From contig JAUSDY010000176.1 of NCBI GenBank assembly GCA_030650395.1, positions 62,001 to 126,000 of the forward strand: DNA of 64,000 nt, in the 5' to 3' direction. The notes under the pieces were generated by a model. That model was not told the origin of the DNA. It saw only the letters and a program-made list of their open reading frames with translations, and ran no database searches. The stretch is from Acidobacteriota bacterium (GTDB taxonomy: Bacteria; Acidobacteriota; Vicinamibacteria; Vicinamibacterales; UBA2999). Each line of letters opens with the position of its first letter. Position 1 is the stretch's first letter. The translations under genes and the position numbers were made by a program. Shown piece after piece: positions 8,227 through 22,282 of this stretch.

Positions 8227-8595
8227 CTATTTGAGCGTAAAAGTCAGTTCGATGGTGATTTGGACCGGGACCGGTTTGCCGTCCTTCTTCCCGGGCTCGA
8301 ATTTCCACTCGCGGGTGGCCTTCACGGCCTGGTCGTCGAGGCCGTATTCCTTGTCGAGGGAACGGCTGACTTCGACCTCGCCCACGTCCCCCTTTTCAGT
8401 GACGACCGCGAGCAACCAGACCGAGCCTTGGATTTTCTGCTCCATAGCGGCGGGCGTGTATACGGGCTTCACTTCCTTGATGACGCGCGGGAGGGTGACG
8501 CCCTTGCCGGGTTTGAAGACCTCGGTGTTCTGCGCCGCGAGGGTAGTGGCGGCGACGGCGACGGCGACGACTACGGCGAACACGCGGCGCGACAT
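8227..8595 (-). CDS. Periplasmic TonB C-terminal-domain protein
   Basis: I placed the start at 8595 (MSRRVFAVVV), which has GGAGG 8 bp upstream; a longer frame upstream looks non-coding. The result is 122 residues: a cleavable signal peptide of about 25 residues followed directly by a TonB_C fold (PVYTPAAMEQKIQG, AVVTEKGDVG, KATREWKFEPG, ending in ITIELTFTLK). There is no retained membrane anchor and no proline-rich spanner, so it is unlikely to transduce energy as real TonB does. It may act as a free periplasmic domain. Stand-alone genes of this kind are common in Acidobacteriota. It is a single gene. Confidence 0.82.
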   Translation of the reverse strand: MSRRVFAVVVAVAVAATTLAAQNTEVFKPGKGVTLPRVIKEVKPVYTPAAMEQKIQGSVWLLAVVTEKGDVGEVEVSRSLDKEYGLDDQAVKATREWKFEPGKKDGKPVPVQITIELTFTLK

Positions 8596-8688
8596 AGGGA
8601 CCTCCAATGTGATCAAGGCGTGCGACTGTGCCAGATGTGTAGACGTCGTGAAACCCCAACCGGCCGTCGAGGCCATTGGCCGGGCTGC

Positions 8689-9954
8689 TCAAGCGGCAGC
8701 CGGCACCTTGATGCGCAGGATCACGACCGCTCCCACGACGAGTACCGCGGCGAGCAGCAGGAGACCGCTGGTAAATCCGCCGGTTGCTTCGCGCACCCAG
8801 CCGACGACGAACGGGCCGACGAACCCGCCCAGGTTGCCGATCGAGTTCACCAGCGCGATCCCGCCGGCCGCCGCGGTGCCGCGCAGCAATGCCGGCGGCA
8901 GCGTCCAATACGGTCCGAGTGTTCCCCAGATGCCGAAGGCCGCGATCGAAAGCGTGAACAGCGACATCGCCGCGGTCGCCGGCGCCAGCACGGTCAAGAC
9001 GAAACCGGCAGCGCCGATCAGCATCGGCCCGGCCACGTGCCAGCGCCGCTCGCCGGTGCGATCCGAATGCACGCCGATGGTCACCATGCCAATGGTGGCC
9101 GCGACGTAGGGAATCGCCGACAGCAGCACCACCGTCGCAGAGCTCAGCGTCCCGGTCGCTTGCACGATCTGCGGCAGCCAGAAGCTCACACCATAGAAGG
9201 CGATCACGATGCAGAAGTACGGCACCGACAGCGCCCACAAGCGGCTGCTGCGAATCGCCGCGCCGAAGGTCACGAATGTCTCGGGTGTGTGCTCTCGCTC
9301 TTGCGCCATCTTCTGTGACAGCCACGCTCGCTCCTCAGCCGAGAGCCAGGCGGCATCCTCAGGTTTCTCGGTGAGGCGCGACAGCACCACCGGCGCGAGC
9401 AAGACGGCCGGTAACCCCTCGATAATGAAGAGCCATTGCCAGCCGTGCAGGCCAAGCGTGCCGTCGAGTTGCAACAGCGCGCTCGACAACGGCGCGCCGA
9501 TCACGCCGGCCATGGCGGTGGCCGTCATGAACAACGCCACCGTCCGCGCCCGCTCGCGCGCGGGGAACCAGTTGGTGAGGTAGAACAAGAGCCCTGGAAA
9601 GAAGCCGGCCTCGGCCGCGCCCAAGAGAAACCGCAGCACGTAAAACATCGCCGCGCTGTTCACGAAGATCATCGCGGTCGAGACCAGTCCCCACGTCACC
9701 ATGATCCGCGCGATCCAGACGCGCGCGCCGACGCGGGCGAGGATCAGATTGCTGGGAACCTCGAGCAGGGTATAGCTGAGAAAGAAGATGCCCGAGCCAA
9801 AACCGTACACCGCGGCGCTGAAGCCGAGCTGCTCGTTCATGTCGATCGCCGCAAACCCGACGTTCACGCGATCGAGATACGCGACGACATACAGCAGGAA
9901 GAGAAAGGGGATGATCCGCCAGCGGACCTTGGCGAGCGCGGTGGTTTCAGGCAC
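8689..9954 (-). CDS. MFS transporter, anion:cation symporter (ACS) type
   Basis: A 421-residue inner-membrane protein starting with GTG at 9954. About twelve hydrophobic segments are seen. The first helix region carries LDRVNVGFAAIDMNEQLG and the second LSYTLLEVPSNLIL, both hallmark segments of the ACS family (phthalate, tartrate, glucarate and 4-hydroxyphenylacetate carriers). The central loop after helix 6 has RLTEKPEDAAWL, also typical. It should import an organic anion with protons; the substrate cannot be deduced because no catabolic gene is adjacent. It is divergent from the ADOP permease gene across 54 bp, which must hold both promoters. Confidence 0.9.
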   Translation of the reverse strand: MPETTALAKVRWRIIPFLFLLYVVAYLDRVNVGFAAIDMNEQLGFSAAVYGFGSGIFFLSYTLLEVPSNLILARVGARVWIARIMVTWGLVSTAMIFVNSAAMFYVLRFLLGAAEAGFFPGLLFYLTNWFPARERARTVALFMTATAMAGVIGAPLSSALLQLDGTLGLHGWQWLFIIEGLPAVLLAPVVLSRLTEKPEDAAWLSAEERAWLSQKMAQEREHTPETFVTFGAAIRSSRLWALSVPYFCIVIAFYGVSFWLPQIVQATGTLSSATVVLLSAIPYVAATIGMVTIGVHSDRTGERRWHVAGPMLIGAAGFVLTVLAPATAAMSLFTLSIAAFGIWGTLGPYWTLPPALLRGTAAAGGIALVNSIGNLGGFVGPFVVGWVREATGGFTSGLLLLAAVLVVGAVVILRIKVPAAA

Positions 9955-10008
9955 TGCGGGAGATTACCCGGAACCTCTCAGTTACTGCCACCGTAGACTG
10001 TCGTAGCC

Positions 10009-12486
10009 ATGGACCGACTGCTACAAGATCTCCGTTTTGCCTTCCGGCTGCTCTGGAAAGACCGCAGCTTCGCGGTCACGACCATCGCCACCCTCGCGCT
10101 GTGCCTGGCGGCCAACGTCGCCATTTTCGCGATTGTGGACGGCGTGCTGCTGAAGCCGCTGCCGTTTGCGGAGCCGGATCGGCTGGTCCGCATCTACAAC
10201 AAATACCCGGGCGCCGGTGTCGCCATTGCCGATAACGGCGTGCCCGATTACTTCGATCGGCTGCGCGACATGCGCGCGCTCGAGAGCATCGCGATGTACC
10301 GGCAGGCGGGCGTGACCATGAGCGGCAGCGGGCTGCCGGATGCCGAACGCATTCAATCGATGATGGTCACGCCGTCGTTCTTCCGGCTGTTGCGGGTGCA
10401 GCCGCTGCGCGGCCAGCTCTTTGCCGACGAGCACGGCGAGATCGGCCGCGAGAAGGTCGTGGTCCTTACCTATGGGTTCTGGCAGCGCGTGCTCGGCGGG
10501 CGGGACGAGGCGATCGGGCAGGACGTGCGACTGGGCGGCGAGCCGTACCGCGTGATCGGCATTCTGCCGCAAGGTTTCAAGTTCATCGATCCGGCGGTGC
10601 AGCTGATGCGCCCGGCGGCGTTCAGCGCGCAAGAGAAATCAGACGACTCACGCCACAGCAACAATTGGCAGCAGTTCGGCCGCCTCGCGCCGGGCGCCAC
10701 GATCGAACAGGCGCAGAGCCAGGTCGATGCGATCAATGCCGCCAACCTGGACCGGTTCCCGCAGTGGCGCGAGATCATCATCAACGCCCGCTTCGGCACC
10801 GATGTGGTCGGCTTTCAACAAGGCCTCGTCGCCGAAACGCGTTCGACGCTGACGATGTTGTGGGGCGGCGCGATCTTCGTGCTGCTGATCGGCTGCGTCA
10901 ACGTGGCGAACCTCGCGCTGGTGCGCGCGACGGCGCGCCTGCGCGAGCTGGCGACGCGCCACGCCCTGGGGGCGACGTCGGTGCGGCTGGCACGGCAAGC
11001 GCTGACCGAATCAATCGTGATCGCGTCGGCAGGCGGCGCCGTGGGTCTCGGCCTCGCGTGGTGGGGACTGCAAGCCGCGCCGTTCTTCGGGTTCGATCAG
11101 CTGCCCGCCGGCGGCACCATCGGTCTCGACGCACGTCTCGTCGGGTTCACCGTGTTACTCGTGGGCCTGGTCGGCATCACCGTTGGGTTGATCCCGATCG
11201 TCGCGATGCGCCGCGCCAACTTGGCGCAGGTGGTGCGCGAAGAAGGCCGCAGCGGCACGCAAGGCCGCGGGCCTCGGCTCGTGCGACGGCTGCTAGTGAC
11301 CAGTCAGGTGGCCTTCGCCTTGATGTTGCTGATCGGCGCCGGAGTGTTACTCGCCAGCTTTGAGCGCGTGTTGCGGATCGATCCTGGATTCAATGCCGCG
11401 AACGTCTTGACCGGAACGATCAGCCTCCCGGCCTCGCGGTACCGCGATGAGGCGGCGCTGCGTGCGATGACCGAGCGCGTGCTCGAGCGCATTCGATCGG
11501 TGCCCGGCGTGCAATCGGCCGGCGCGACCACCACGATTCCGTTCAGCGGCGCTTACAGCGACAGCGCGATCCTCGCCGACGGCTATCAGATGAAGCCCGG
11601 CGAGTCCCTGATCTCGCCCGGCGAGGTCTCGGCCAGCGTTGACTATTTCGAAACGATGGGCGCCCGGCTCGTCAGCGGGCGCTTCTTTACGACAGACGAC
11701 GCCGAGCAGCGCCGCGGCGTGCTGGTGATCGACGAGCAGCTTGCGAAGCGGTTCTGGCCGGATCAGGATGCCGTGGGCAAACGGCTCTATAAACCCGAGA
11801 ACCCCGACGCGATCATGGCGAAGCCCGCCGAGGATCAGATGCTGACCATCGTCGGCGTCATTCGCTCGATGCGCATTCGCGGCCTTGTCGATTCGCCGGG
11901 CACCGGCCGCGTCGGCAACTACTTCCATCCATTCCGGCAGCAGCCCGCACGCACGCTCGGCCTCGCAATTCGCACCGCGCAGGCGCCGGAGACCGTGATC
12001 GCGTCGGTGCGCCGCGAGATTCAGCAGATCGATCCGGAACTGCCGTTCTACGGCGTCAGGACCATGGAAGATCGGCTGTCGGCGTCGCTGATCGATCGCC
12101 GCACGCCGACGCTCCTGGCCACGGGATTTGCCGGCGTGGCACTGTTTCTTGCCGCCATCGGGATCTACGGCGTGCTGGCGTACCAGGTGTCGCAGCGCCG
12201 GCGCGAGATTGGCATCCGCATGGCGCTTGGCGCCGAGTCGGGCAGCATCTTCGGCCTGATTCTTCGCGAGGGCGGCCTGATGGTTGCGGTCGGCGCCGTG
12301 CTTGGGCTGCTCGGCTCGTTCGTCGTGAGGCAAACGCTGCAGGCCCAGCTTTACGAAGTGGGCGCGATGGATCCGCTGGTCGTCAGCAGCGTGGCGATCG
12401 TTCTCGTCCTGGTGGCGCTGGTCGCGTGCGTGCTTCCAGCGCGACGCGCAGCGAAGACCGATCCGATGATCGCGTTGACCCAATAG
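10009..12486 (+). CDS. ADOP-family permease (duplicated FtsX/MacB-like)
   Basis: An 825-residue protein with the classical ADOP (acidobacterial duplicated orphan permease) layout. It has an N-terminal cytoplasmic stub with LLQDLRFAFRLLWKDRSF and a first membrane helix, then a periplasmic MacB core domain (about residues 50-270). A first FtsX domain follows (three helices, 275-400), then a linker, a second helix with core domain (410-690), and a second FtsX domain (700-815, IGIYGVLAYQVSQRRREIG). No ATPase gene is next to it, as usual for this family. Its role is probably mechanotransmission or efflux with a separate ATPase. The family is strongly enriched in Acidobacteriota and supports the taxonomic guess. 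Confidence 0.92.
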   Translation: MDRLLQDLRFAFRLLWKDRSFAVTTIATLALCLAANVAIFAIVDGVLLKPLPFAEPDRLVRIYNKYPGAGVAIADNGVPDYFDRLRDMRALESIAMYRQAGVTMSGSGLPDAERIQSMMVTPSFFRLLRVQPLRGQLFADEHGEIGREKVVVLTYGFWQRVLGGRDEAIGQDVRLGGEPYRVIGILPQGFKFIDPAVQLMRPAAFSAQEKSDDSRHSNNWQQFGRLAPGATIEQAQSQVDAINAANLDRFPQWREIIINARFGTDVVGFQQGLVAETRSTLTMLWGGAIFVLLIGCVNVANLALVRATARLRELATRHALGATSVRLARQALTESIVIASAGGAVGLGLAWWGLQAAPFFGFDQLPAGGTIGLDARLVGFTVLLVGLVGITVGLIPIVAMRRANLAQVVREEGRSGTQGRGPRLVRRLLVTSQVAFALMLLIGAGVLLASFERVLRIDPGFNAANVLTGTISLPASRYRDEAALRAMTERVLERIRSVPGVQSAGATTTIPFSGAYSDSAILADGYQMKPGESLISPGEVSASVDYFETMGARLVSGRFFTTDDAEQRRGVLVIDEQLAKRFWPDQDAVGKRLYKPENPDAIMAKPAEDQMLTIVGVIRSMRIRGLVDSPGTGRVGNYFHPFRQQPARTLGLAIRTAQAPETVIASVRREIQQIDPELPFYGVRTMEDRLSASLIDRRTPTLLATGFAGVALFLAAIGIYGVLAYQVSQRRREIGIRMALGAESGSIFGLILREGGLMVAVGAVLGLLGSFVVRQTLQAQLYEVGAMDPLVVSSVAIVLVLVALVACVLPARRAAKTDPMIALTQ

Positions 12487-12543
12487 AACAGGAGCTCAGG
12501 AGGTCAGGAGTAATTATTCTCCTGACCTTCTGGTCTCCTGTGA
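12487..12543. terminator. Mirrored CAGGAG-unit array, likely bidirectional terminator
   Basis: It fills the gap between two convergent genes. The left arm repeats AGGAGCTCAGGAGGTCAGGAG; after TAATTATT the right arm has CTCCTGACCTTCTGGTCTCCTG, its imperfect reverse complement. The predicted hairpin could end transcription from both sides. The same unit recurs at 34701-34790. Confidence 0.7.
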
Positions 12544-12909
12544 TCAGATCTCGATGACTCCAAGACGAAGGCCGCGCTGCACGGCCTCGGTGCGCGTCGA
12601 CACGCCGAGCTTGCCGAAGATCGACGCCAGGTGAAACTTCACCGTGTGCTCGCTGATGCCGAGGATGCGTGCGATCTCGCGGTTCGGCAGGCCGTCGGCG
12701 ACGAGCGCCAGCACGTCGTGCTCGCGAGCGGTGAGCGCTTCGACCAACGGCTCCTGCGGCCGCGACGGCGCCGGGCGCGACATCACCACTTCGGCCTGCT
12801 CGATGCGATCCACGATCTGCAGATTCGGATCGCCGGCCAGCCGGCGCCGAAGCGCGTCGACTTCGTCGCTCGACCGGCCGCTCAAGAACACGCGAATCGG
12901 AGGGGGCAC
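12544..12909 (-). CDS. LuxR/NarL-type regulator with shortened receiver
   Basis: A 121-residue protein. The C-terminal half (residues about 57-121) is a clear LuxR HTH: EALTAREHDVLALVADG, NREIARILGISEHTVKFH, IFGKLGVSTRTEAVQ. The N-terminal half starts like a NarL receiver (IRVFLSGRSSDEVDALRRRL, then IVDRIEQAEVVMS) but is only about 45 residues. It lacks the phospho-accepting aspartate loop, so it is not a normal phosphorylation-controlled response regulator. It follows the HtrA-like gene by 51 bp on the same strand. An inverted repeat at 12914-12961 lies just upstream and could be an operator. Target genes are not evident. Confidence 0.85.
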   Translation of the reverse strand: MPPPIRVFLSGRSSDEVDALRRRLAGDPNLQIVDRIEQAEVVMSRPAPSRPQEPLVEALTAREHDVLALVADGLPNREIARILGISEHTVKFHLASIFGKLGVSTRTEAVQRGLRLGVIEI

Positions 12910-12913
12910 GCTG

Positions 12914-12961
12914 ACCTAATGGAGCGTATCAACGAAAGTGAGAATATGCGCGCCATTAGGT
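12914..12961. promoter_or_regulatory. 9-bp inverted repeat between HtrA-like and LuxR-type genes
   Basis: ACCTAATGG (12914-12922) and CCATTAGGT (12953-12961) are perfect reverse complements with 30 bp between them. They cover the whole intergenic gap and touch the stop codon of the upstream gene. It could be a regulatory site for the LuxR-type protein or an RNA hairpin. There is no T-run, so a standard terminator is unlikely. Confidence 0.45.
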
Positions 12962-13848
12962 TACCCCCGGGGGCGTTCGCCCACCGTCACCGCCACGTCT
13001 TGCACAATGCCGCCGCGCACGACGGTGATCGGTACCGCCTTGCCCACCCGATCGCCGCGCAGCCGGATCACGAGCTCCTCCGGTTCCTGCACGGTCTCGC
13101 CGTCGAATGCCACGATCACATCGCCCACCAGCACGCCGCCGCTTTCGGCGGGGCTGCCGCTGGCGACCTGGCTCACGAGCAGGCCGTAGCTCTGCGCCCG
13201 CCCGCCACGCTGGCGCTCGGGTATCGCGACGGCCAGCGAGCTCACGCCGAGGAATCCCTGCCTGGTTCCGCCTTCCGTCGTCACGCGCGTGCCCGCGGCC
13301 CAGGCGATCGACGCTGGAATCACGACCGTGGTCCCGCGAATCGCCATCGACGTGATGATGCCAAGCGCGTCGCCGCTCGAATCAACCAGCGCGCCGCCGG
13401 TCAGCGCGCCGTGCGGCGGTTGCTGGATGCGAATCACGCGATCGAGCGTGCTGGCGCGTCCGGTGCGCAGCGGCCCGCCGACCACGCTGACTGGCGCGAG
13501 CGAGGCCATCACGCCGCCGCTCCAGGTGCGGCCTACCGCGACGCCGAGGTGGCCGGGCCTGGGTTCGGCCGCGGCTTTGAGCGCCGGCCGCGCAAGTCCT
13601 TCGACCCGCACCACCGTTAGTCCCATGTTGCCGACGCGGCCCAGTACCACGCCTTCGACGGTGTGACCCTCTCCGGTGTGAACGGCGACGTTGTCATCGT
13701 CGATCGCCGCCGGCGTGAGGATGTGGTTGTCGGCGAACACCACGCCCGCCGCGGGGCGCCGATGGCCGTGAACCTGTACGACTGATTCAGCCGCGCGCTC
13801 GACGGCGGCTGCGATCTGATCCGAGAAACTTACCCATGCGTTGTTCAT
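12961..13848 (-). CDS. HtrA-like pseudoprotease with PDZ domain
   Basis: A 295-residue protein with the HtrA order of a trypsin-like domain (about residues 15-185) and a PDZ domain (about 195-290, GLLVSQVASGSPAESGGV). All three catalytic positions are changed. The histidine of the usual ILTNAH motif is Ala48 (ILTPAAI), the aspartate of TDLAVL is Gly76 (NMGLTVV), and the serine of GNSGG is Thr150 (ALTGGAL). There is no signal peptide, so it is probably cytoplasmic. It is therefore more likely a peptide-binding or sensing protein than a protease. Co-directional with the LuxR-type gene, it may feed that regulator; this link is inferred from position. Confidence 0.8.
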   Translation of the reverse strand: MNNAWVSFSDQIAAAVERAAESVVQVHGHRRPAAGVVFADNHILTPAAIDDDNVAVHTGEGHTVEGVVLGRVGNMGLTVVRVEGLARPALKAAAEPRPGHLGVAVGRTWSGGVMASLAPVSVVGGPLRTGRASTLDRVIRIQQPPHGALTGGALVDSSGDALGIITSMAIRGTTVVIPASIAWAAGTRVTTEGGTRQGFLGVSSLAVAIPERQRGGRAQSYGLLVSQVASGSPAESGGVLVGDVIVAFDGETVQEPEELVIRLRGDRVGKAVPITVVRGGIVQDVAVTVGERPRG

Positions 13849-13975
13849 GTCTCAACGGTAGCGGAGAGACAGGCGGCCGAGGATCAGCCGATTGACTAGG
13901 AGCTCGCGGTACAAAAAAGGGACCGGAGGGCGGGATGCGATGTTCCCGGCCACTTCGGTCCTACCCCCAGAAATT

Positions 13976-14070
13976 GAAGGGTTCTGAAGGGTTCTGACAG
14001 GTTCTGAAAGGTTCGCCTCGGAACCTCTCTGAACCTGTCTGAACCTCTCTGAACCTGTCTGAACCTGTCT
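13976..14070. repeat. Mirrored 10-bp array (GAACCTGTCT units)
   Basis: The left arm has four 10-bp units of GAAGGGTTCT type from 13976. After GCCTC, the right arm has five units of GAACCTGTCT or GAACCTCTCT, nearly the reverse complement of the left. The right end runs into the stop codon of the BON lipoprotein gene at 14069-14071. A long imperfect hairpin is expected in that transcript. A related array follows the tRNA at 46327. Confidence 0.85.
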
Positions 14071-14527
14071 AAGGATTCGGGACGACCGTCAGCTGGTTGT
14101 CGATGCGGTAGCTCGGCGCTTCGGCGGCCGCGATGCGGGCGGCTTCGGCGCGCTGGGCCGCGGTCTTCACGGAACCCTTCAGCACCACGGTCTTGGTCTC
14201 GTGGAATGTGTCCACGTTGATGTGGCTGGCATCGACCGTACGGTCGGCCATGAGGGCCGACTTGACGTCGATGGTCTCAACAGCCGCCTTGATGGCGCCC
14301 GCGGCGTCCTTGGCTTCGTCCTTGATCTCTGCCGTGACGTCCTTCGTGGCGTCCTTCACCTCGGCCGCTGCTTCCTTGGCCGCGGCCTTGGTCTCGGCTG
14401 CGGCGGCCGCGGCCTTGTCGGCGTTCTTTTCCGCGTCCTTCTCGATACCAGCTGCCGTGTTCGAGCAGGCCGCCAGAGAGAGGCCGCTCATGAGTGCGAT
14501 CGCGAGATATCCGTTCTTGAAGCTCAT
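14069..14527 (-). CDS. BON-domain lipoprotein with Ala/Lys/Glu-rich helical linker
   Basis: A 152-residue lipoprotein. The start at 14527 (MSFKNGYLAI) has AGGAGGA upstream; longer readings add a Cys/Arg-rich stretch without coding character. The lipobox is LSLAAC with Cys21. Residues about 25-90 are a low-complexity Ala/Lys/Glu/Asp helix (KDAEKNADKAAAAAAETKA and similar), probably a spacer across the periplasm. The C-terminal 60 residues form a BON domain (VDASHINVDTFHETKTVVL, GSVKTAAQRAEAARIA), a phospholipid-interacting fold found in OsmY and DolP. A role in envelope maintenance is likely. It is a single gene with its promoter in the region shared with the large histidine kinase. Confidence 0.85.
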   Translation of the reverse strand: MSFKNGYLAIALMSGLSLAACSNTAAGIEKDAEKNADKAAAAAAETKAAAKEAAAEVKDATKDVTAEIKDEAKDAAGAIKAAVETIDVKSALMADRTVDASHINVDTFHETKTVVLKGSVKTAAQRAEAARIAAAEAPSYRIDNQLTVVPNP

Positions 14528-14593
14528 CGGTCCTCCTGCGGGCACAGTCGCCCGACACCTCGAACACTTCAAGTTCAGTGCCAGCAATTCGCG

Positions 14594-14640
14594 GCTCAAG
14601 CCCCAAGCCCCCAAGCCCTCAAGCCCCTTTTTGAGGCAAT
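14594..14640. repeat. CAAGCCC-unit tandem array
   Basis: Four to five iterations of CAAGCCCC or CAAGCCCT (7-9 bp) end in CCTTTTTGAGG. It lies upstream of the BON gene and of the divergent kinase gene. It is shorter and less mirrored than the other arrays. Confidence 0.6.
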
Positions 14641-14768
14641 TGGTGGCATCTTAACGGCGAATGACGGTCATGGCGTACACAGGGGTGGATGACGCCTTGG
14701 CTTCCAGTCGGTGCGTAGCCTCTTGCCCGTTCTGGGCAGCTGGAGTGCAAAACAGCACGATCTTGTCG

Positions 14769-14783
14769 GGCCTGTTCTTTGCA
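14769..14783 (+). promoter_or_regulatory. Possible sigma-54 promoter upstream of the poly-HAMP kinase
   Basis: GG (14769-14770) and TTTGCA with GC at 14781-14782 are separated by exactly 10 bp, the spacing of -24/-12 promoters. The -24 element (GGGCCT) only partly fits TGGCAC. The nearby start codons are 14815 and 14848. Weak evidence, given only because other sigma-54 activators are in the window. Confidence 0.25.
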
Positions 14784-14847
14784 TCAATAGTCGAGTTTCT
14801 CCAAAGGAAATCCTATGCACTTGGCTCGAAATACGACGGGAGGCAAC

Positions 14848-20528
<5,681 letters not shown>

Positions 20529-20532
<4 letters not shown>

Positions 20533-22226
20533 GCAAGGTCAATATTCTCGTCGTCGACGATCGCGACGAGAACCTGGTCGCCCTCGACGCGGTCCTCAAC
20601 GACCCGGCGTATCGGCTCGTGCGGGCGCGATCCGGGCGTGAGGCATTGCGGGAGGTGCTCGAACAGGACTTCGCGTTGATCCTGCTCGACGTCGTGATGC
20701 CCAACATCGACGGCTACGAAACGGCCACGCTGATCCGCGAGCGGCCGCGGTCGAAGCAGACGCCGATTATTTTCCTGACGGCAAACGACTGGGGCGCGTC
20801 ACACGTGTTTCGCGGCTACAACGTCGGCGCCGTGGATTACCTGATCAAGCCGGTGGCGGCCGACGTGTTGCGCTCGAAGGTGGCGGTCTTCGTCGAGCTG
20901 TTCAACCGGCAGGAAGCGCTGCGCAAGGGGCAGGAAGAGCTCGAGCGGACCATTGCCGAACGCACGCGCGAGCTGGCCTCCGCCAACATCGCGCTGTCGG
21001 CTGAGATCGAAGAGCGCACCCGCATCGAACAGGAGCGCGTCGGGTTGCTGCTGCGCGAACAGGCCGCGAGGTTGGAAGCCGAAGCCGCCAACCGGTTAAA
21101 GGACGAATTTCTGGCGACCCTGTCTCACGAGCTGCGCACGCCGCTCAACGCGATCATGGGTTGGGCGCACGTGCTCGGGCAAAGCCCCGGCGACCGCCAG
21201 ACGGTGCAGCGGGCCGCGGAAGTAGTCCGGCAGAACGCCGCGGCGCAGGCCCAGATGATCGAAGACATCCTGGACGTGTCGCGCATCGTCAGCGGCAAGC
21301 TCCATCTCGACACGTCGACGGTCGACCTCAGGGCCACCATCGAAGCGGCGATCGAATCGCTGATGCCGGCGGTGACGGCCAAGGCGATCCATGTCGAGCG
21401 ACAGCTGACCGATGGTGTCTGCGTTGCCGGCGACCGCGACCGTCTACAGCAGGTGGTGTGGAACCTGTTGTCGAACGCGTTGAAGTTCACCCCGAAAGGC
21501 GGGCTGGTCACGGTGGGGTTGACGGAGGGCGACGGCGACGCCGAAATCTTCGTCAGCGACAACGGCATCGGCATTACGCCCGATTTCCTGCCGTACGTGT
21601 TCGATCGCTTCCGGCAGGCCGACAGCTCGATGAGCCGCCGCCATAGCGGATTGGGCCTCGGCATGGCGATCGTCCGCCACCTGATTGAGCTGCACGGCGG
21701 CACCGTGAGCGTCGAGAGCGACGGTGAGGGGAAAGGCGCGACGTTCCGGTTACGCTTGCCGACGCGCCGGGCCGAGGTCGCGCCGCTGCAGCCACGTGAG
21801 GAGCGCGAGTCGGAACCCGCGACCGGTGGCATGGAGCTGGACCGGCTACAGGGCCTGCACGTGCTGATTGTGGAAGACGATACCGACTCCCGCAACGTGC
21901 TCGCGCTGTTGCTGCAGAAGCTCGGCGCGCTGGTCGAAGCGGTGCCCTCGGCCAAAGAAGCCATGGCCCGCGTCGTCAACCGGCGTCCCGACGTCATCGT
22001 GAGCGACATCGGCATGCCGGACGAGGATGGCTACTCGCTGATCCGCCGGTTGCGTCAAATGCCGGCCGACCTCGAAAAGAAGCTGCCCGCCATTGCGCTG
22101 ACGGCCTACGCGCGCAAGCAGGATGCCGACGCGGCGATCGACGCCGGATACGATCGCCATCTGCCCAAGCCGGTGGCGCCCGCCGAGCTGATCCGCGCGA
22201 TCAAGAGCGTCACTCTTCCTTCATAA
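20529..22226 (+). CDS. Receiver-kinase-receiver hybrid histidine kinase
   Basis: A 565-residue soluble protein starting with GTG inside the stop of the upstream kinase gene (GTGA overlap). The domain order is receiver (about 5-120, [11 protein letters not shown]), coiled coil (125-190), HisKA with His near residue 200 ([15 protein letters not shown]), HATPase (about 300-415, [14 protein letters not shown]), then a second receiver (about 440-560, [12 protein letters not shown]). The N-terminal receiver suggests that it is controlled by phosphotransfer from another kinase, most likely the poly-HAMP protein encoded just upstream. No DNA-binding output is linked, so the downstream target is unknown. 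All catalytic boxes appear intact. Confidence 0.92.
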
Positions 22227-22282
22227 TACGATCCCATCATCCTAGGCAGAGCTGGCACGATTCGTGGAAGAGCTACGCCCAT

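Noticed and set aside
13976-14070. A CRISPR array, because of regular repeats
   Set aside because: The units are contiguous 10-mers without spacers and are mirrored; no cas gene is in the window. The same holds for the other arrays.
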